Assembly: GCF_007625155.1 (NCBI RefSeq)
Contig: NZ_VMNK01000012.1
Coordinates: forward strand, 1 to 64,000
Length of the DNA: 64,000 nucleotides
Origin: Denitromonas halophila
Lineage (GTDB): Bacteria; Pseudomonadota; Gammaproteobacteria; Burkholderiales; Rhodocyclaceae
Direction of reading: 5' to 3'
Both the position numbers and the translations under genes were made by a program. Within the stretch, counting starts at the first letter, position 1, and every line of letters begins with the position of its first letter. This document shows, one piece after another, positions 53,653 through 62,516 of this stretch. The notes under the pieces were generated by a model, which saw only the letters and a program-made list of their open reading frames with translations, searched no databases and had not been told where the DNA came from.

Positions 53653-54597
53653 TCAGTCGCGCAGGTCGCGGCCGGTCAGCTTGAGGAACACGTCTTCCAG
53701 GTTGGCCGGGCGGTGCAGGTAGCGCAGGGTGGTTTGCTGCGCCAGATGGGCGAGCAGGGCGGCGGTGTCGTCGACATAGCAGAAGGCGGTGTCGCCGCTC
53801 AGCTCACAGCGCACCGACAGCGGTTCGCCATGGGTGCACACCCAGGCGGCCATGCCGTCGGGCCAGTCGCCATAGACCTCGACCACATGCGGCTCGATAT
53901 GCGCGGCGATGACTTCGCGCGGGCTGCCCGTGGCCAAGATGCGGCCGTTGTCCATGATCGCCAGCCGGTCGGCCAGGCGCTCGGCTTCGTCCATGAAGTG
54001 GGTGGTCAGCAACACGCTGGTGCCCTCGGCCACCAGCTGCTTGAGCCGCCGCCAGATCAGGTGCCGGGCCTGCGGGTCCAGCCCGGTGCTGGGCTCGTCG
54101 AGCAGCAGCAGCTCGGGGCGGTTGACCAGGGCGCGGGCCAGGGTGAGCCGGCGCTTCATGCCGCCGGAGAGGTCCTGGATGCGCGCATCGGCCTTGTGCG
54201 CCAGCCCGGCAAAGGCGAGCAGCGCCGGGGTACGCTCGCGCAAGGTGGCGGTGTCGATGCCGAAGTAGCGGCCGAAGACCCGCAGGTTTTCGGTGCAGGT
54301 GAAGTCGGGATCGAGGTTGTCGAATTGCGGCACCACGCCGACGCGTCGGCGCGCTTCGCGGGCGCGCTCGGGCACGGGTTCGCCGCACAGGGTGATCTGG
54401 CCAGCGTCGGGCATGGTGAGCCCCAGCGCGCAGCGCAGGGTGGTGGTTTTGCCGGCGCCGTTGGGGCCGAGCAGAGCGAAGCACTCGCCCGGCGCGACGC
54501 TCAACGATAGATCATTGACCACCGTCTGTTCGCCATAGCGTTTGACCAGGCGCGCGATTTCTAGCGGCGAGCTGGCGCCAGGGCGTGCTGCCGCCAT
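53653..54597 (-). CDS. NodI/daunorubicin-type ABC transporter ATP-binding protein
   Basis: Protein of 314 residues. Walker [10 protein letters not shown], signature [15 protein letters not shown], Walker [14 protein letters not shown] and the H-loop [10 protein letters not shown] are clear, with the typical C-terminal domain of this subfamily. It pairs with the permease at 50656-51447. The short distance to the downstream DUF502 gene (12 bp) suggests co-transcription. Confidence 0.9.
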   Translation of the reverse strand: MAAARPGASSPLEIARLVKRYGEQTVVNDLSLSVAPGECFALLGPNGAGKTTTLRCALGLTMPDAGQITLCGEPVPERAREARRRVGVVPQFDNLDPDFTCTENLRVFGRYFGIDTATLRERTPALLAFAGLAHKADARIQDLSGGMKRRLTLARALVNRPELLLLDEPSTGLDPQARHLIWRRLKQLVAEGTSVLLTTHFMDEAERLADRLAIMDNGRILATGSPREVIAAHIEPHVVEVYGDWPDGMAAWVCTHGEPLSVRCELSGDTAFCYVDDTAALLAHLAQQTTLRYLHRPANLEDVFLKLTGRDLRD

Positions 54598-54605
54598 GCT
54601 TGTGC

Positions 54606-55211
54606 TCAGCCGGGCGGGCGGGTGCTGACGAAGCTGTCGCGTTCGCCGATGCTCGCCTGGAAGGCCTTCAGACGCGGATAGTGCTCGCGCCAGTTGAGGC
54701 TGGCGGCGCGCAAATCGAGATACTCCAGCGCGCAGCCGACTGCCACATCGGCCAGACTGATGCGATTGCCATGGAAAAACTCGCCGCTCAGTTGCTCCTC
54801 GAGCCGGCTCAGCGCGCGCCCGATTTTGTCGAACTGGCGGTCAATGCTGCTTTGCATGCGCGCCTCCGCGGGACGCAAGGTTTCCAGGTAGGCGAGTACG
54901 GTCGCGTCGAGAATGCCGTCGGCCAGCGCCTCGGTCTGGCGGACCCGGACTGCGGGCAAGCCGTCCTGTGGGATGAAATGCGGCGGGATGTCGAGGGCTT
55001 CGAGGAAGCCGGCGATGACCGGCGAGTCGAAGAAGGCTTCGCCCTCGTCGGTTTCGAGCACCGGCACCTTGCCCAGCGGATTGAGCGCCGGCACCGAGGT
55101 GGCGGTCTCCCAGGGGGAGTCCACCACCAGATCGCAGGGGATGTGTTTTTCTGCCAGCAGGATGCGGATCTTGCGGGCGTAGGGGCTGGTGAGCGAGGCG
55201 GTCAGTTTCAT
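54606..55211 (-). CDS. Glutathione S-transferase family protein
   Basis: Protein of 201 residues. The thioredoxin-like N-terminal domain ([40 protein letters not shown]) and an all-helical C-terminal domain identify a GST. The active-site Ser or Tyr is near SPYARK. No substrate is known. It sits 8 bp upstream of the ABC ATPase start and 12 bp downstream of a hydrolase, in a minus-strand run. Confidence 0.92.
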   Translation of the reverse strand: MKLTASLTSPYARKIRILLAEKHIPCDLVVDSPWETATSVPALNPLGKVPVLETDEGEAFFDSPVIAGFLEALDIPPHFIPQDGLPAVRVRQTEALADGILDATVLAYLETLRPAEARMQSSIDRQFDKIGRALSRLEEQLSGEFFHGNRISLADVAVGCALEYLDLRAASLNWREHYPRLKAFQASIGERDSFVSTRPPG

Positions 55212-55223
55212 GGCGGCGTCCGG

Positions 55224-55871
55224 TTACAGGGGAGCCCAGCGCTGCGTGATGAGATCCCGGATGTGATGCAGCTTGCCGTGGAAGAAGTGGTCGGCGCCGG
55301 GCACCACGATGATCGGCAGCACCTGCGGCCGCGCCCAGTCGAGCACATTGGTGAGCGCCACGGTTTCGTCCTGCTCGCCATGGATGACCAGGGTGTCGGC
55401 CGGCACGGTTTCGGTGGTGTATTGGCGCGCGCCGGTGACTTCACCGGTGGCCAGACCGACCAGCACCATGCGCTTGATCGGCGTGACGCCCTCGGCGAGG
55501 CGTTTGGCCACGCGGGTCTGCACGAAGCCGCCAAACGAGAAACCGCCGAGCGCCAGCGGCAGCATGCCCCAGCGCGAATGTGCCCAGGCAATCACCGATA
55601 GCATGTCTTCGGTTTCGGCAATGCCGTGATCGTGCGTGCCTTCGCTCTTGCCAACGCCGCGGAAGTTGGGCCGCAGCGTGGCATAGCCCAGATCGCGCAG
55701 CGTGCGCGCCAGCGTGTGCGCCACTTTGTTGGTATTGGCGCCGCCGAACAGCGGGTGCGGATGCGCCACCAGGGCGATGCCGCGCACCTCGGCTGGGGCG
55801 TCGATCAGCACCTCGATGCTGCCGTCCGGCCCGTTGAGCAGGGCGGATTCCGTGGGTAGGGGTTTGCTCAT
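55224..55871 (-). CDS. Alpha/beta hydrolase (dienelactone-hydrolase-like small type)
   Basis: Protein of 215 residues. GIALVAHPHPLFGGANTNKVAHTLA, NFRGVGKSEG, LGGFSFGG (nucleophile elbow with Ser), LVIHGEQDETVAL (acid) and PGADHFFHGKL (His) are visible. This small subtype (DUF3530/CocE-like, about 215 residues) is common beside GST genes. It is 9 bp from the ferredoxin gene. Confidence 0.9.
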   Translation of the reverse strand: MSKPLPTESALLNGPDGSIEVLIDAPAEVRGIALVAHPHPLFGGANTNKVAHTLARTLRDLGYATLRPNFRGVGKSEGTHDHGIAETEDMLSVIAWAHSRWGMLPLALGGFSFGGFVQTRVAKRLAEGVTPIKRMVLVGLATGEVTGARQYTTETVPADTLVIHGEQDETVALTNVLDWARPQVLPIIVVPGADHFFHGKLHHIRDLITQRWAPL

Positions 55872-55880
55872 GGCCTCACC

Positions 55881-56189
55881 TCAGATGCGCAGGCGCTCAA
55901 CCACGCGCCCGCCGACCAGATGTTCGTTGACGATTTCGTCGATGTCTTCCTTGTCGACATAGGTGTACCAGACCTCTTCGGGGTACACGACCATCACCGG
56001 CCCCTCGTCGCAGCGATCGAGACAGCCGGCCTTGTTGATGCGCACCTTGCCCTTGCCTTTGAGGCCGAGCTTGGCGATGCGGTCTTTGGCGTAGGTTTGC
56101 AGCTCGCTGGCGCCGTGGGCGTTGCAGCAGGTGTCGCCGGCTTCGCGCTGATTGCAGCAGAAAAACACGTGATGCGAAAAATAGCTCAT
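55881..56189 (-). CDS. Thioredoxin-like 2Fe-2S ferredoxin
   Basis: Protein of 102 residues. It opens MSYFSHHVFFCCNQREAGDTC and ends its cluster with GCLDRCDEGPVMVVYPEEVWYTYV. The C-x(n)-C and C-x3-C spacing is that of thioredoxin-fold 2Fe-2S ferredoxins. It is a small soluble electron carrier. The gene heads the minus-strand run down to 53005. Confidence 0.92.
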   Translation of the reverse strand: MSYFSHHVFFCCNQREAGDTCCNAHGASELQTYAKDRIAKLGLKGKGKVRINKAGCLDRCDEGPVMVVYPEEVWYTYVDKEDIDEIVNEHLVGGRVVERLRI

Positions 56190-56242
56190 AGGGCGGGTCT
56201 CCGGTCAGTGCCGACCATTATAGCCATGCGTTGCGCCCGGTT

Positions 56243-57301
56243 TCAGTGGGGGCTACCCCGACGCAGATTGACCGCGCTCAGATAGGCCAGCGCCAGAAAC
56301 GGCCACAGGCTGGCGACCAGATGCGTGAGTCCGTTGAAGTTCAGGAAGTGGCCCTGGTTGATCAGCGTTTGGTTGAAGCTCAGATATGGGTTTTCGGGCG
56401 CCAGATTGACCAGCACCGTGCCGGCCAGCAAGGCGATCGCCGCCAGCATCTGGCGCAGGCCGTGGGGCAGCGCCAGGGTCGTGGCCAGCACCGGCAGGCC
56501 GGCGCCGAGGCCGGCAATGGCGCCGGGCGTCAGCCACAGCAGCGGGCGTGGCGGCAGGTAGAAACTGGTGGCTGCCAGCGTGCGTGCGCCCAGACCGAGG
56601 CAGATCAATACCACGATGGTGAGCGAGAAGCGTTGCAGGCTGGCGCGTGCGACCAGGCCGATCGCCACCAGATGGGTGGCGACGATCGCCGCCTCCAGAC
56701 GCATGAAGCGTTCCGGGCTGAAGGGCAGCGGCGCGGGCAGGTCGAACAGCCGGCGCAGGTCGCCCACCGAAAACAGCAGGGTCTCGGGCGAGAGTTGGGC
56801 GAGCAGCCACAGCGCCAGCAACACCACGCCCAGATCGCCAAGATGGCCGTCCAGAATGCGTTTGTCATGCCATTGGTGCAGCCAGCCGCGGGTATCGAAA
56901 ATCCGTTGGCCGAGGGCCGCACCGATCAGCGCGCCAAGCAGTCCGCCCAGCAGGTTGGCGCCCAGGTCGACATTGGACGCCACGCGGGTGGGCAGGAAGT
57001 TCTGCAGGGTTTCGAGCGACAGGCTCAAGGCGCCGCACACCAGCACGCTCAGCACCAGCGCGCGCAGCCGCGACCAGCGTTCGGGCCAGGCCGCCGTCAG
57101 CACGAAACCGAGCGGAATGAAGCCGAGTACGTTGAGGATGATGTCCTCAACCCGGTAGTACTTTGGCCAGGGCGCGTGGAGGAAGTCGAACAGCGGCAGC
57201 CCATGCGACTTCCACCCGGTGAAGGGGTGGAGGCAGGCATAGGCGATGAGCAGCCCGTAGGCCAGCGTCAGATAGCGGGGGAGCTGGGTGGATGCGCGCA
57301 C
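56243..57301 (-). CDS. VanZ family membrane protein
   Basis: Protein of 352 residues with about eight or nine membrane helices. The N-terminal half has the VanZ domain: YRVEDIILNVLGFIPLGFVL and LSLSLETLQNFLPTRVASNVDLGANLLGGLLG. The C-terminal half is a further membrane region. VanZ confers low-level teicoplanin resistance in enterococci, but most bacterial members are of unknown role. It lies between ubiT and the ferredoxin run. Confidence 0.88.
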   Translation of the reverse strand: MRASTQLPRYLTLAYGLLIAYACLHPFTGWKSHGLPLFDFLHAPWPKYYRVEDIILNVLGFIPLGFVLTAAWPERWSRLRALVLSVLVCGALSLSLETLQNFLPTRVASNVDLGANLLGGLLGALIGAALGQRIFDTRGWLHQWHDKRILDGHLGDLGVVLLALWLLAQLSPETLLFSVGDLRRLFDLPAPLPFSPERFMRLEAAIVATHLVAIGLVARASLQRFSLTIVVLICLGLGARTLAATSFYLPPRPLLWLTPGAIAGLGAGLPVLATTLALPHGLRQMLAAIALLAGTVLVNLAPENPYLSFNQTLINQGHFLNFNGLTHLVASLWPFLALAYLSAVNLRRGSPH

Positions 57302-57381
57302 TCGTCGGGCGGTCGGCGACCGGACAGCGAAGATGCACCGATTGTACGCGCAGCGGCCCGCTGAGGCGGGCCGGCGGTGAT

Positions 57382-57864
57382 TCAGGTAGTCGGTGTGCTC
57401 AGGCGAGGCGTCTTGAAACGGGCCAGCACGGTGGCCGGTTTGGCAGCGGCGATGAGCGCGTCCCAGTCCACTGCGTCGAGGGTGTTCTTGACCAGCAAGC
57501 CGATGTCAGTGTCGCCTTCCATGATCAGACGGCGGCTGAAGAACAGGGTGTCGGCGTCTTCTTCGCGCAGGGCCAGGGCGAGGTAGTCGCGGGTGGCGGC
57601 ACGCAGGGTGAGGTCGGCCTTCTGGCGGTCAAAGCGCGGGCGGAAACCGCGCGCCGACAGCGTAAAGCGCAGGCTCAACCCGGCGTCGGTGACGTCGAGC
57701 TGGAGGCGCTTGCCAGTCAGCGGTTCGAGGTCATCCTTGGGCAGGATGCGGCCGAGCGCGAGATTCAGCGCACCGACCAGCGCCAGCGTGGGCGGCAGTT
57801 GCGGCAGGCGGGCGACCACACGGCCGACGACGGGGGGCACACGAAAGGCGGGGATGCTGGCCAT
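57382..57864 (-). CDS. ubiT: Ubiquinone biosynthesis accessory factor UbiT
   Basis: Protein of 160 residues, an SCP2-fold lipid-binding protein (LALVGALNLALGRILPKDDLEPL, RFDRQKADLTLRAATRDYLALALREEDADTLFFSRRLIMEGDTDIGLLVKNTLDAVD). With UbiU and UbiV it makes ubiquinone without oxygen. Start ATG 57864 is 22 bp after ubiV. The frame upstream to 58074 is not needed. Confidence 0.92.
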   Translation of the reverse strand: MASIPAFRVPPVVGRVVARLPQLPPTLALVGALNLALGRILPKDDLEPLTGKRLQLDVTDAGLSLRFTLSARGFRPRFDRQKADLTLRAATRDYLALALREEDADTLFFSRRLIMEGDTDIGLLVKNTLDAVDWDALIAAAKPATVLARFKTPRLSTPTT

Positions 57865-57886
57865 GGATATCTCCGTGAAGTCGCGC

Positions 57887-58789
57887 TCAGGCGGCGGCAA
57901 CGTATTGTTCGAGGCCCGGCTTGCCATGCCAGAAGCCATTGCAGGGCGCCTCGGGCATGAGCGCCTGGGACTGCGCGAAGGCCTCGGTGGGCGCAATCTC
58001 GCCGTCGATGGCGCGGCGGAACAAGGCCAGCAGCTCGGCCATGTGTTCAGACTGCGGCAGCACGCGCAGCACATCGACGCCGGAGGCCTGGAGCGCCGGC
58101 AGGTCGCCGAGCAGGTTGTAGACCTTGGCCGATTGGGTCTGGATGCCGTTGAGCGTCAGGAAAGCTTCGCCCTCGCGGGTTTTGAGCGGCATGCCTTCGG
58201 CGTGCTGCAGGCAGCGGAACTCGCAGGTGTCTTTTTGCAGATTGAAGTGCCGGGCGGTAAAGCAGCGCGCCGAATAGGCCAGCGGCAGGCGGCCATAGGC
58301 GGTGACTTCGACCTCGGGGCGCACCGCGCAGCCGGCGAGCAGGCCGTCCATGGCTTCGCGTGCCATCTCCGGTGGCACGGCCCAGCGGGTGGCGCCCTGT
58401 TCGGCGAATACGTCCATGGTGGCGGGGTTGAAGACATTCAGCGTCGGCCCGGCGACCCAATGCTTGTGGCCGGCACGGATCAGCGCCTGTACCGCGGCCA
58501 TGTCATTGGCCTCGACCCGGAAGTCCGGCTGGCCGACGAGTTTGCGCAGCACTTTGAGGTCCGATTCGGATTCGATCAGCACCAGCGAGGAAAACACCAC
58601 TTCCTTGCCGGCCTCGGCCAGCACGTGGGCGACGTCGAACCAGTCTTCGAGGCGCATCTCGTGGCGGCGCGAGCACACCGATTCACCCACATAGACGATG
58701 TCGACGGGCGAGTCGGCCACATCGGCGTAGAAATCCATCATGGCCTGACGTGGCCAGTAGTATTGGTGCGGTCCGAGCGCGAGTTTCAT
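57887..58789 (-). CDS. ubiV: Oxygen-independent ubiquinone hydroxylase component UbiV
   Basis: Protein of 300 residues, U32-peptidase-like. MKLALGPHQYYWPR is the usual start (ATG 58789; ATG 58795 adds two residues). Cluster cysteines Cys39, Cys176, Cys189 and Cys193 are present (VCSRR, ARCFTARHF, DTCEFRC), matching the 4Fe-4S set of UbiV. With UbiU it hydroxylates ubiquinone precursors anaerobically. It is 9 bp after ubiU. Confidence 0.94.
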   Translation of the reverse strand: MKLALGPHQYYWPRQAMMDFYADVADSPVDIVYVGESVCSRRHEMRLEDWFDVAHVLAEAGKEVVFSSLVLIESESDLKVLRKLVGQPDFRVEANDMAAVQALIRAGHKHWVAGPTLNVFNPATMDVFAEQGATRWAVPPEMAREAMDGLLAGCAVRPEVEVTAYGRLPLAYSARCFTARHFNLQKDTCEFRCLQHAEGMPLKTREGEAFLTLNGIQTQSAKVYNLLGDLPALQASGVDVLRVLPQSEHMAELLALFRRAIDGEIAPTEAFAQSQALMPEAPCNGFWHGKPGLEQYVAAA

Positions 58790-58798
58790 GGGCACGAC

Positions 58799-59812
58799 TT
58801 ATTTCCAGGGGCGATAGTAGGCGCCGAGCGTATGGCTCTGGCCTTCGGAGACATTGTTCAGCGCGGTCATCCACTCGGGCTGGACGGCGAAGCGATCGCC
58901 GTCGGTCTTGAGCCGGTCGATGGCGGCGCGCCACACGCGGGTGACCTGCTGTACATAGGCGGGGCTGCGCTGGCGACCTTCGATCTTGATGGCGCGCACG
59001 CCGGCGCGGGCCAGATCGGGCAGTAGCTCCAGCGTGTTCAGGCTGGTCGGCTCTTCGATGGCGTAGTAGGTGTCGTCACCGACCGCAAAGCGGCCCTTGC
59101 ACAGGGTAGGGTAGCCGGCGCGCTCGTCGTCGCTGAAGCGATCGATGAGGATGCCGTTGAGCCGGGTTTCCATGCCCTTGGCGGTCTGCTCCCAGCGCAC
59201 ATGCTTGCCCGGCGAGCAGGCGCCATTGCAGTTGGGCGATTCGCCTGTGGCGTAGGCCGACAGTGAGCAACGCCCCTCAACCATCACGCACAGCCCACCG
59301 AAACCGAAGACTTCGATCTCGACCGGGGTCTTCTTGATCACATGCTCGACTTGCGGCAGCGACAGCACCCGCGGCAAGACCGCGCGCTGGACGCCGAAGT
59401 GCTCGTGATAGAAATTGATGGCTTCGTAGCTGGTCGCCGAGCCCTGCACCGACAGGTGCAGGCGCAGCGCCGGATGCGTGCGGTTGGCGTAGCGCATCAG
59501 GCCCGGGTCGGCCAGGATCACTGCATCGACGCCCATGTCGGCGGCCGTGTCGATGGTTTTTGTCCACTCCGGCCAGTTGCCGGCTTGCGGATAGGTGTTC
59601 AGCGCCAGCAGCACCTTGCGGCTGCGATCATGCGCGTAGCGAATGCCCTCGCGCATGCTGGCGTCGGTAAAGTTCAGGCCGGTGAAGTTGCGCGCGTTGG
59701 TGGCGTTCTTGAAACCGACGTAAACACAGTCGGCGCCGGCGTCGACGGCGGTCTTCAAAGCGGGCAGGCTGCCGGCGGGGCAGACGAGTTCGATCGGGTG
59801 GTTGGCAGTCAT
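58799..59812 (-). CDS. ubiU: Oxygen-independent ubiquinone hydroxylase component UbiU
   Basis: Protein of 337 residues, U32-peptidase-like. ELVCPAGSLPALKTAVDAGAD starts the domain. Cys175, Cys182, Cys199 and Cys238 match the four 4Fe-4S ligands of E. coli UbiU (Cys169, 176, 193, 232). RCSLSAYATGESPNCNGAC is the central stretch. It heads the ubiU-ubiV-ubiT operon behind an FNR-type promoter. Confidence 0.95.
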   Translation of the reverse strand: MTANHPIELVCPAGSLPALKTAVDAGADCVYVGFKNATNARNFTGLNFTDASMREGIRYAHDRSRKVLLALNTYPQAGNWPEWTKTIDTAADMGVDAVILADPGLMRYANRTHPALRLHLSVQGSATSYEAINFYHEHFGVQRAVLPRVLSLPQVEHVIKKTPVEIEVFGFGGLCVMVEGRCSLSAYATGESPNCNGACSPGKHVRWEQTAKGMETRLNGILIDRFSDDERAGYPTLCKGRFAVGDDTYYAIEEPTSLNTLELLPDLARAGVRAIKIEGRQRSPAYVQQVTRVWRAAIDRLKTDGDRFAVQPEWMTALNNVSEGQSHTLGAYYRPWK

Positions 59813-59839
59813 GGCGGCAGCAAGAAAAAGTGCCGCCAG

Positions 59840-59881
59840 AGTCTAGGGCCTGATAGAGAAATTAGGATTGATACGTGTCAA
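59840..59881 (-). promoter_or_regulatory. FNR-type class II promoter of ubiUVT
   Basis: TTGACACGTATCAA on the minus strand (59868-59881) matches TTGATnnnnATCAA with one deviation. A TAGACT -10 (59845-59840) begins 29.5 bases downstream of the box centre, exactly the class II spacing. The predicted start is near 59833, 20 bp before ubiU. UbiUVT is FNR-controlled in E. coli. Confidence 0.75.
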
Positions 59882-59912
59882 TAGCGCCAGCGCGGTAGCA
59901 CAGCGCGGGAAA

Positions 59913-59946
59913 GCACAAGGCCCACGCCGAAGCGTGGGCCTTGTGC
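59913..59946. terminator. Long perfect hairpin, probable terminator of PEP-CTERM gene 2
   Basis: GCACAAGGCCCACGC (59913-59927), loop CGAA, GCGTGGGCCTTGTGC (59932-59946): a 15-bp perfect stem lying 43 bp past the PEP-CTERM stop. There is no T run longer than three, so efficiency is uncertain. It also insulates the divergent-side ubiU promoter. Confidence 0.6.
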
Positions 59947-59989
59947 AGAAGCCGTCAGATCGGCGCCAAACGTGCGCCGAGCGCCGGAT

Positions 59990-60769
59990 TTACTGCTTGC
60001 GGCGGGACAGACCCAGGCCGACCAGTGCCAGACCGGCCAGCACCAGGGTGCCGGGTTCCGGTACCGGGTTGGTCACGGAGCCCTCGGGTACGGCCGAGAA
60101 GCGCAGCGTGCCACCAACGTTCAGAACTTCACCAAAGCCGTCGCCGAAGAAGGTCACGGAGGTGAAGGTGCTGGTGTCGTCGATGGCGCCGATGAAGTTG
60201 GTGAAGCTCTGGGCGGCGGCGTAACCCGGGTTGTCGGTCGCGGTCAGGGCGTTGGCGGTCAGGAAGGCCTGGCCGCCGTCGAAGGCGATCCACAGGCCCG
60301 AACCGGTCGAGGGCGTGCCCACCGGGCGAGTGCCGGACATGCAGCAGGTGGCCCAGTCACCAACTTCAAAGCCCAGGGCATTGATGGCAGAGGAGAAGGT
60401 GAAGGTCACGCCGGAATTGAAGCCGGGGATGGTTTCGCCGCCGTCTTGCGGATTGATGTTGATCATACCGCCGGTGGTTGTTATGCCGCCGCTGGTGTAA
60501 GGGCCGCGGAAGCTGGCGGCGCTGCCGTCGGGGCGGGTAATGGTTACGGTCGCCGGATTGCCACCCAGGTCGGTGTAGTTATACACGCTGGTGCCGCTCA
60601 CGATTTGCGCCGTTGCAACCGTCGAGCCGGTCAGTGCTACGGTGGAATCGAACTGGCTGATGCCGTTGGCGATGGTGTCGTTGAAGACGTTCGGCAGGGC
60701 GAATGCCGACGCGGAGGCGGTCATTACGCCAATGGCGAGGGCGGACTTGAGTGAGGTCTTGGACAGCAT
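59990..60769 (-). CDS. PEP-CTERM sorting domain protein 2
   Basis: Exported protein of 259 residues. Signal peptide MLSKTSLKSALAIGVMTASA; C-terminal sorting signal VPEPGTLVLAGLALVGLGLS with basic tail RRKQ. The middle is Gly/Thr/Ser-rich and beta-type (GGMININPQDGGETIPGFNS, LGFEVGDWATCC), like matrix proteins sorted by exosortases. No exosortase is present in the window. It has its own sigma-54 promoter 43 bp upstream and a hairpin downstream, so it is monocistronic. It is not closely similar to PEP-CTERM protein 1 outside the sorting signal. Confidence 0.9.
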   Translation of the reverse strand: MLSKTSLKSALAIGVMTASASAFALPNVFNDTIANGISQFDSTVALTGSTVATAQIVSGTSVYNYTDLGGNPATVTITRPDGSAASFRGPYTSGGITTTGGMININPQDGGETIPGFNSGVTFTFSSAINALGFEVGDWATCCMSGTRPVGTPSTGSGLWIAFDGGQAFLTANALTATDNPGYAAAQSFTNFIGAIDDTSTFTSVTFFGDGFGEVLNVGGTLRFSAVPEGSVTNPVPEPGTLVLAGLALVGLGLSRRKQ

Positions 60770-60811
60770 TATGGGCTCCTTGCGTGATTATTAATGCGAC
60801 GAGCCGGTTTA

Positions 60812-60827
60812 AGCAAAAGTCGAGCCA
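60812..60827 (-). promoter_or_regulatory. Sigma-54 (-24/-12) promoter of PEP-CTERM gene 2
   Basis: The minus strand reads TGGCTCGACTTTTGCT, matching TGGCACGnnnnTTGCW at all fixed positions but one (T for A after TGGC). GG and GC have exact spacing. Predicted start is near 60800, 31 nt before the ATG. It shares the TGGCTyG-type -24 element with the site at 13539-13554. Confidence 0.78.
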
Positions 60828-60892
60828 GGCTGAATAATCGTTTTGTTTCAGTCGGTTGGCATGGCTTTCTCGATATGCCTATGCCCTAATGT

Positions 60893-60924
60893 AAAAAAGA
60901 CCGACGCCATTGTTGGGCGTCGGC
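60893..60924 (-). terminator. Rho-independent terminator of the symporter gene
   Basis: On the minus strand, CCGACGCC (60923-60916), a 7-base loop, GGCGTCGG (60908-60901) and then a T run (60898-60893). It lies just past the symporter stop and just upstream of the PEP-CTERM sigma-54 promoter. Confidence 0.85.
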
Positions 60925-60949
60925 CTCATTGTGGCGGCGTGCGGGCAGA

Positions 60950-62359
60950 TCAGTAAGCGCGCTGTTGCCGACCGACCAGTCCGCCGATCAGCATGCCGAC
61001 TGCACTGACGCACAGGCCGGCCAGTTGCGGCGGGATGATGCCTTCGGGGGCGATGAATTCGAGCGCGATCCAGGTGGTGAGGCCGAAGACGATGGCCAGG
61101 GCGGCGCCGAGGTTGTTGGCGCGGCGCCAGTAGAGACCAGCGGCGAGCGGAACGAAGGCGGCGGCGAGGGTGACCTTGTAGGCGTTCTCGACCATTTCGT
61201 GGATGGTGCTTTCGGTCTGCATGGCGTAGCCGGTGACGATGATGGCGAAGACCACCACGGTGACGCGGGTCAGTTGCAGGAAGGCGCGGTCGCTGAGCTT
61301 GGGCATGAAGCCGCGCAGGATGTTTTCCGAAAAGGTGACCGACGGGGCGAGCAGGGTGCCCGAGGCGGTACTCATGATCACCGACAGCAGGGCGCCGAAG
61401 AAGATGACCTGGGCGGTGAATGGCATGTGGTTGAGGATCAGGTTCGGCAGGATGAGCTGCGAGTCCTCCGACATGTAGCGTTCGACCAGTGCCGGGTCGA
61501 TCTGCACCGCCGAGTAGGCAAGGAAGAGCGGGATGCCGGCGAACAGGAAGTAGGCGATGCCACCGAGCACTGTGCCGTTGACCGCCACGTTTTCGCTGCG
61601 CGCGGAGTTGGCGCGCTGGTAGACGTCCTGTTGAGGGATCGAGCCGAAGGCCATGGTCAGCAGCGTGGCAATCCAGGCGATGATGGCGCCGATGTTGGCC
61701 TCGGGCAGCCATTCGAACTTGCCGGCTTCAGCTGCGTGGCGGATGACCTTGCCCGCGCCGCCAGCCAGGTCGGACACCTCAAAGGCGATGTAGAGCAGGC
61801 CGAGCACGATGACGATCATCTGGATGAAGGTGGTGATGGCGACGGACCACATGCCGCCGAGCAGCGTGTAGGCGAGCACCACCGTGGCGCCGATCATCAT
61901 GCCCTGATTCATGCTGATGCCGCCTTCGGTCAGCACGTTGAAGACCAGGCCGAGGGCGGTGATCTGTGCCGACACCCAGCCCAGATAGGACACCACGATG
62001 CACATCGAGAGGATCAGCTCGGTGGTGCGGTTGTAGCGTTTGCGGAAGAAGTCGCCGAGTGTGAGCAGGTTTTGCCGATACAGGCGGCGAGCGAAGAACA
62101 GGCCGAACAGGATCAGGCAGATCGAGGCGCCGAGCGGGTCGGAGATCAGTCCGTGAAAGCCTTCTTCGAGGAAGGTGGCCGAGATGCCAAGCACGGTTTC
62201 GGCGCCAAACCAGGTGGCAAACACCATGGCGACCACGACGTACATCGGCAGATTGCGGCCAGCGAGGATGTAGTCCTTCGCGTTGTGGACGCGCATGGCG
62301 GCCACCAGGCCGACACCGATGGACAGGGCGAGATAGGCAGCGACAAGCCAGAGCAGCAT
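60950..62359 (-). CDS. Sodium:solute symporter (SSS family)
   Basis: Protein of 469 residues with about 12-13 transmembrane helices. AGRNLPMYVVVAMVFATWFGAETVLG is the typical N-terminal part, GALLSVIMSTASGTLLAPSV the Na-binding TM8-like region with Ser residues. It couples sodium entry to uptake of an organic solute; substrate cannot be read from sequence. Start ATG 62359. It is followed by a good terminator and lies downstream of ubiB with 157 bp in between. Confidence 0.9.
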   Translation of the reverse strand: MLLWLVAAYLALSIGVGLVAAMRVHNAKDYILAGRNLPMYVVVAMVFATWFGAETVLGISATFLEEGFHGLISDPLGASICLILFGLFFARRLYRQNLLTLGDFFRKRYNRTTELILSMCIVVSYLGWVSAQITALGLVFNVLTEGGISMNQGMMIGATVVLAYTLLGGMWSVAITTFIQMIVIVLGLLYIAFEVSDLAGGAGKVIRHAAEAGKFEWLPEANIGAIIAWIATLLTMAFGSIPQQDVYQRANSARSENVAVNGTVLGGIAYFLFAGIPLFLAYSAVQIDPALVERYMSEDSQLILPNLILNHMPFTAQVIFFGALLSVIMSTASGTLLAPSVTFSENILRGFMPKLSDRAFLQLTRVTVVVFAIIVTGYAMQTESTIHEMVENAYKVTLAAAFVPLAAGLYWRRANNLGAALAIVFGLTTWIALEFIAPEGIIPPQLAGLCVSAVGMLIGGLVGRQQRAY

Positions 62360-62516
62360 GGCGGTGGGCTCCAGAGCAGATGCGGATAGGCGGGGCCGGC
62401 TTTTGCTGTGGTCGCCCCGATCATTTTTTTCGGCGCGATTTTAGCAATGATGCCCTGGCAGGGGGCGGTTTTTTTACCGCATCGTGCCGGGATCGTTGGA
62501 GATCATGCCGCGATCA

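Noticed and set aside
60454-60467. FNR-like TTGATGTTGATCAT
   Set aside because: It matches 9 of 10 positions but lies inside the PEP-CTERM coding sequence, far from any start; likely chance.
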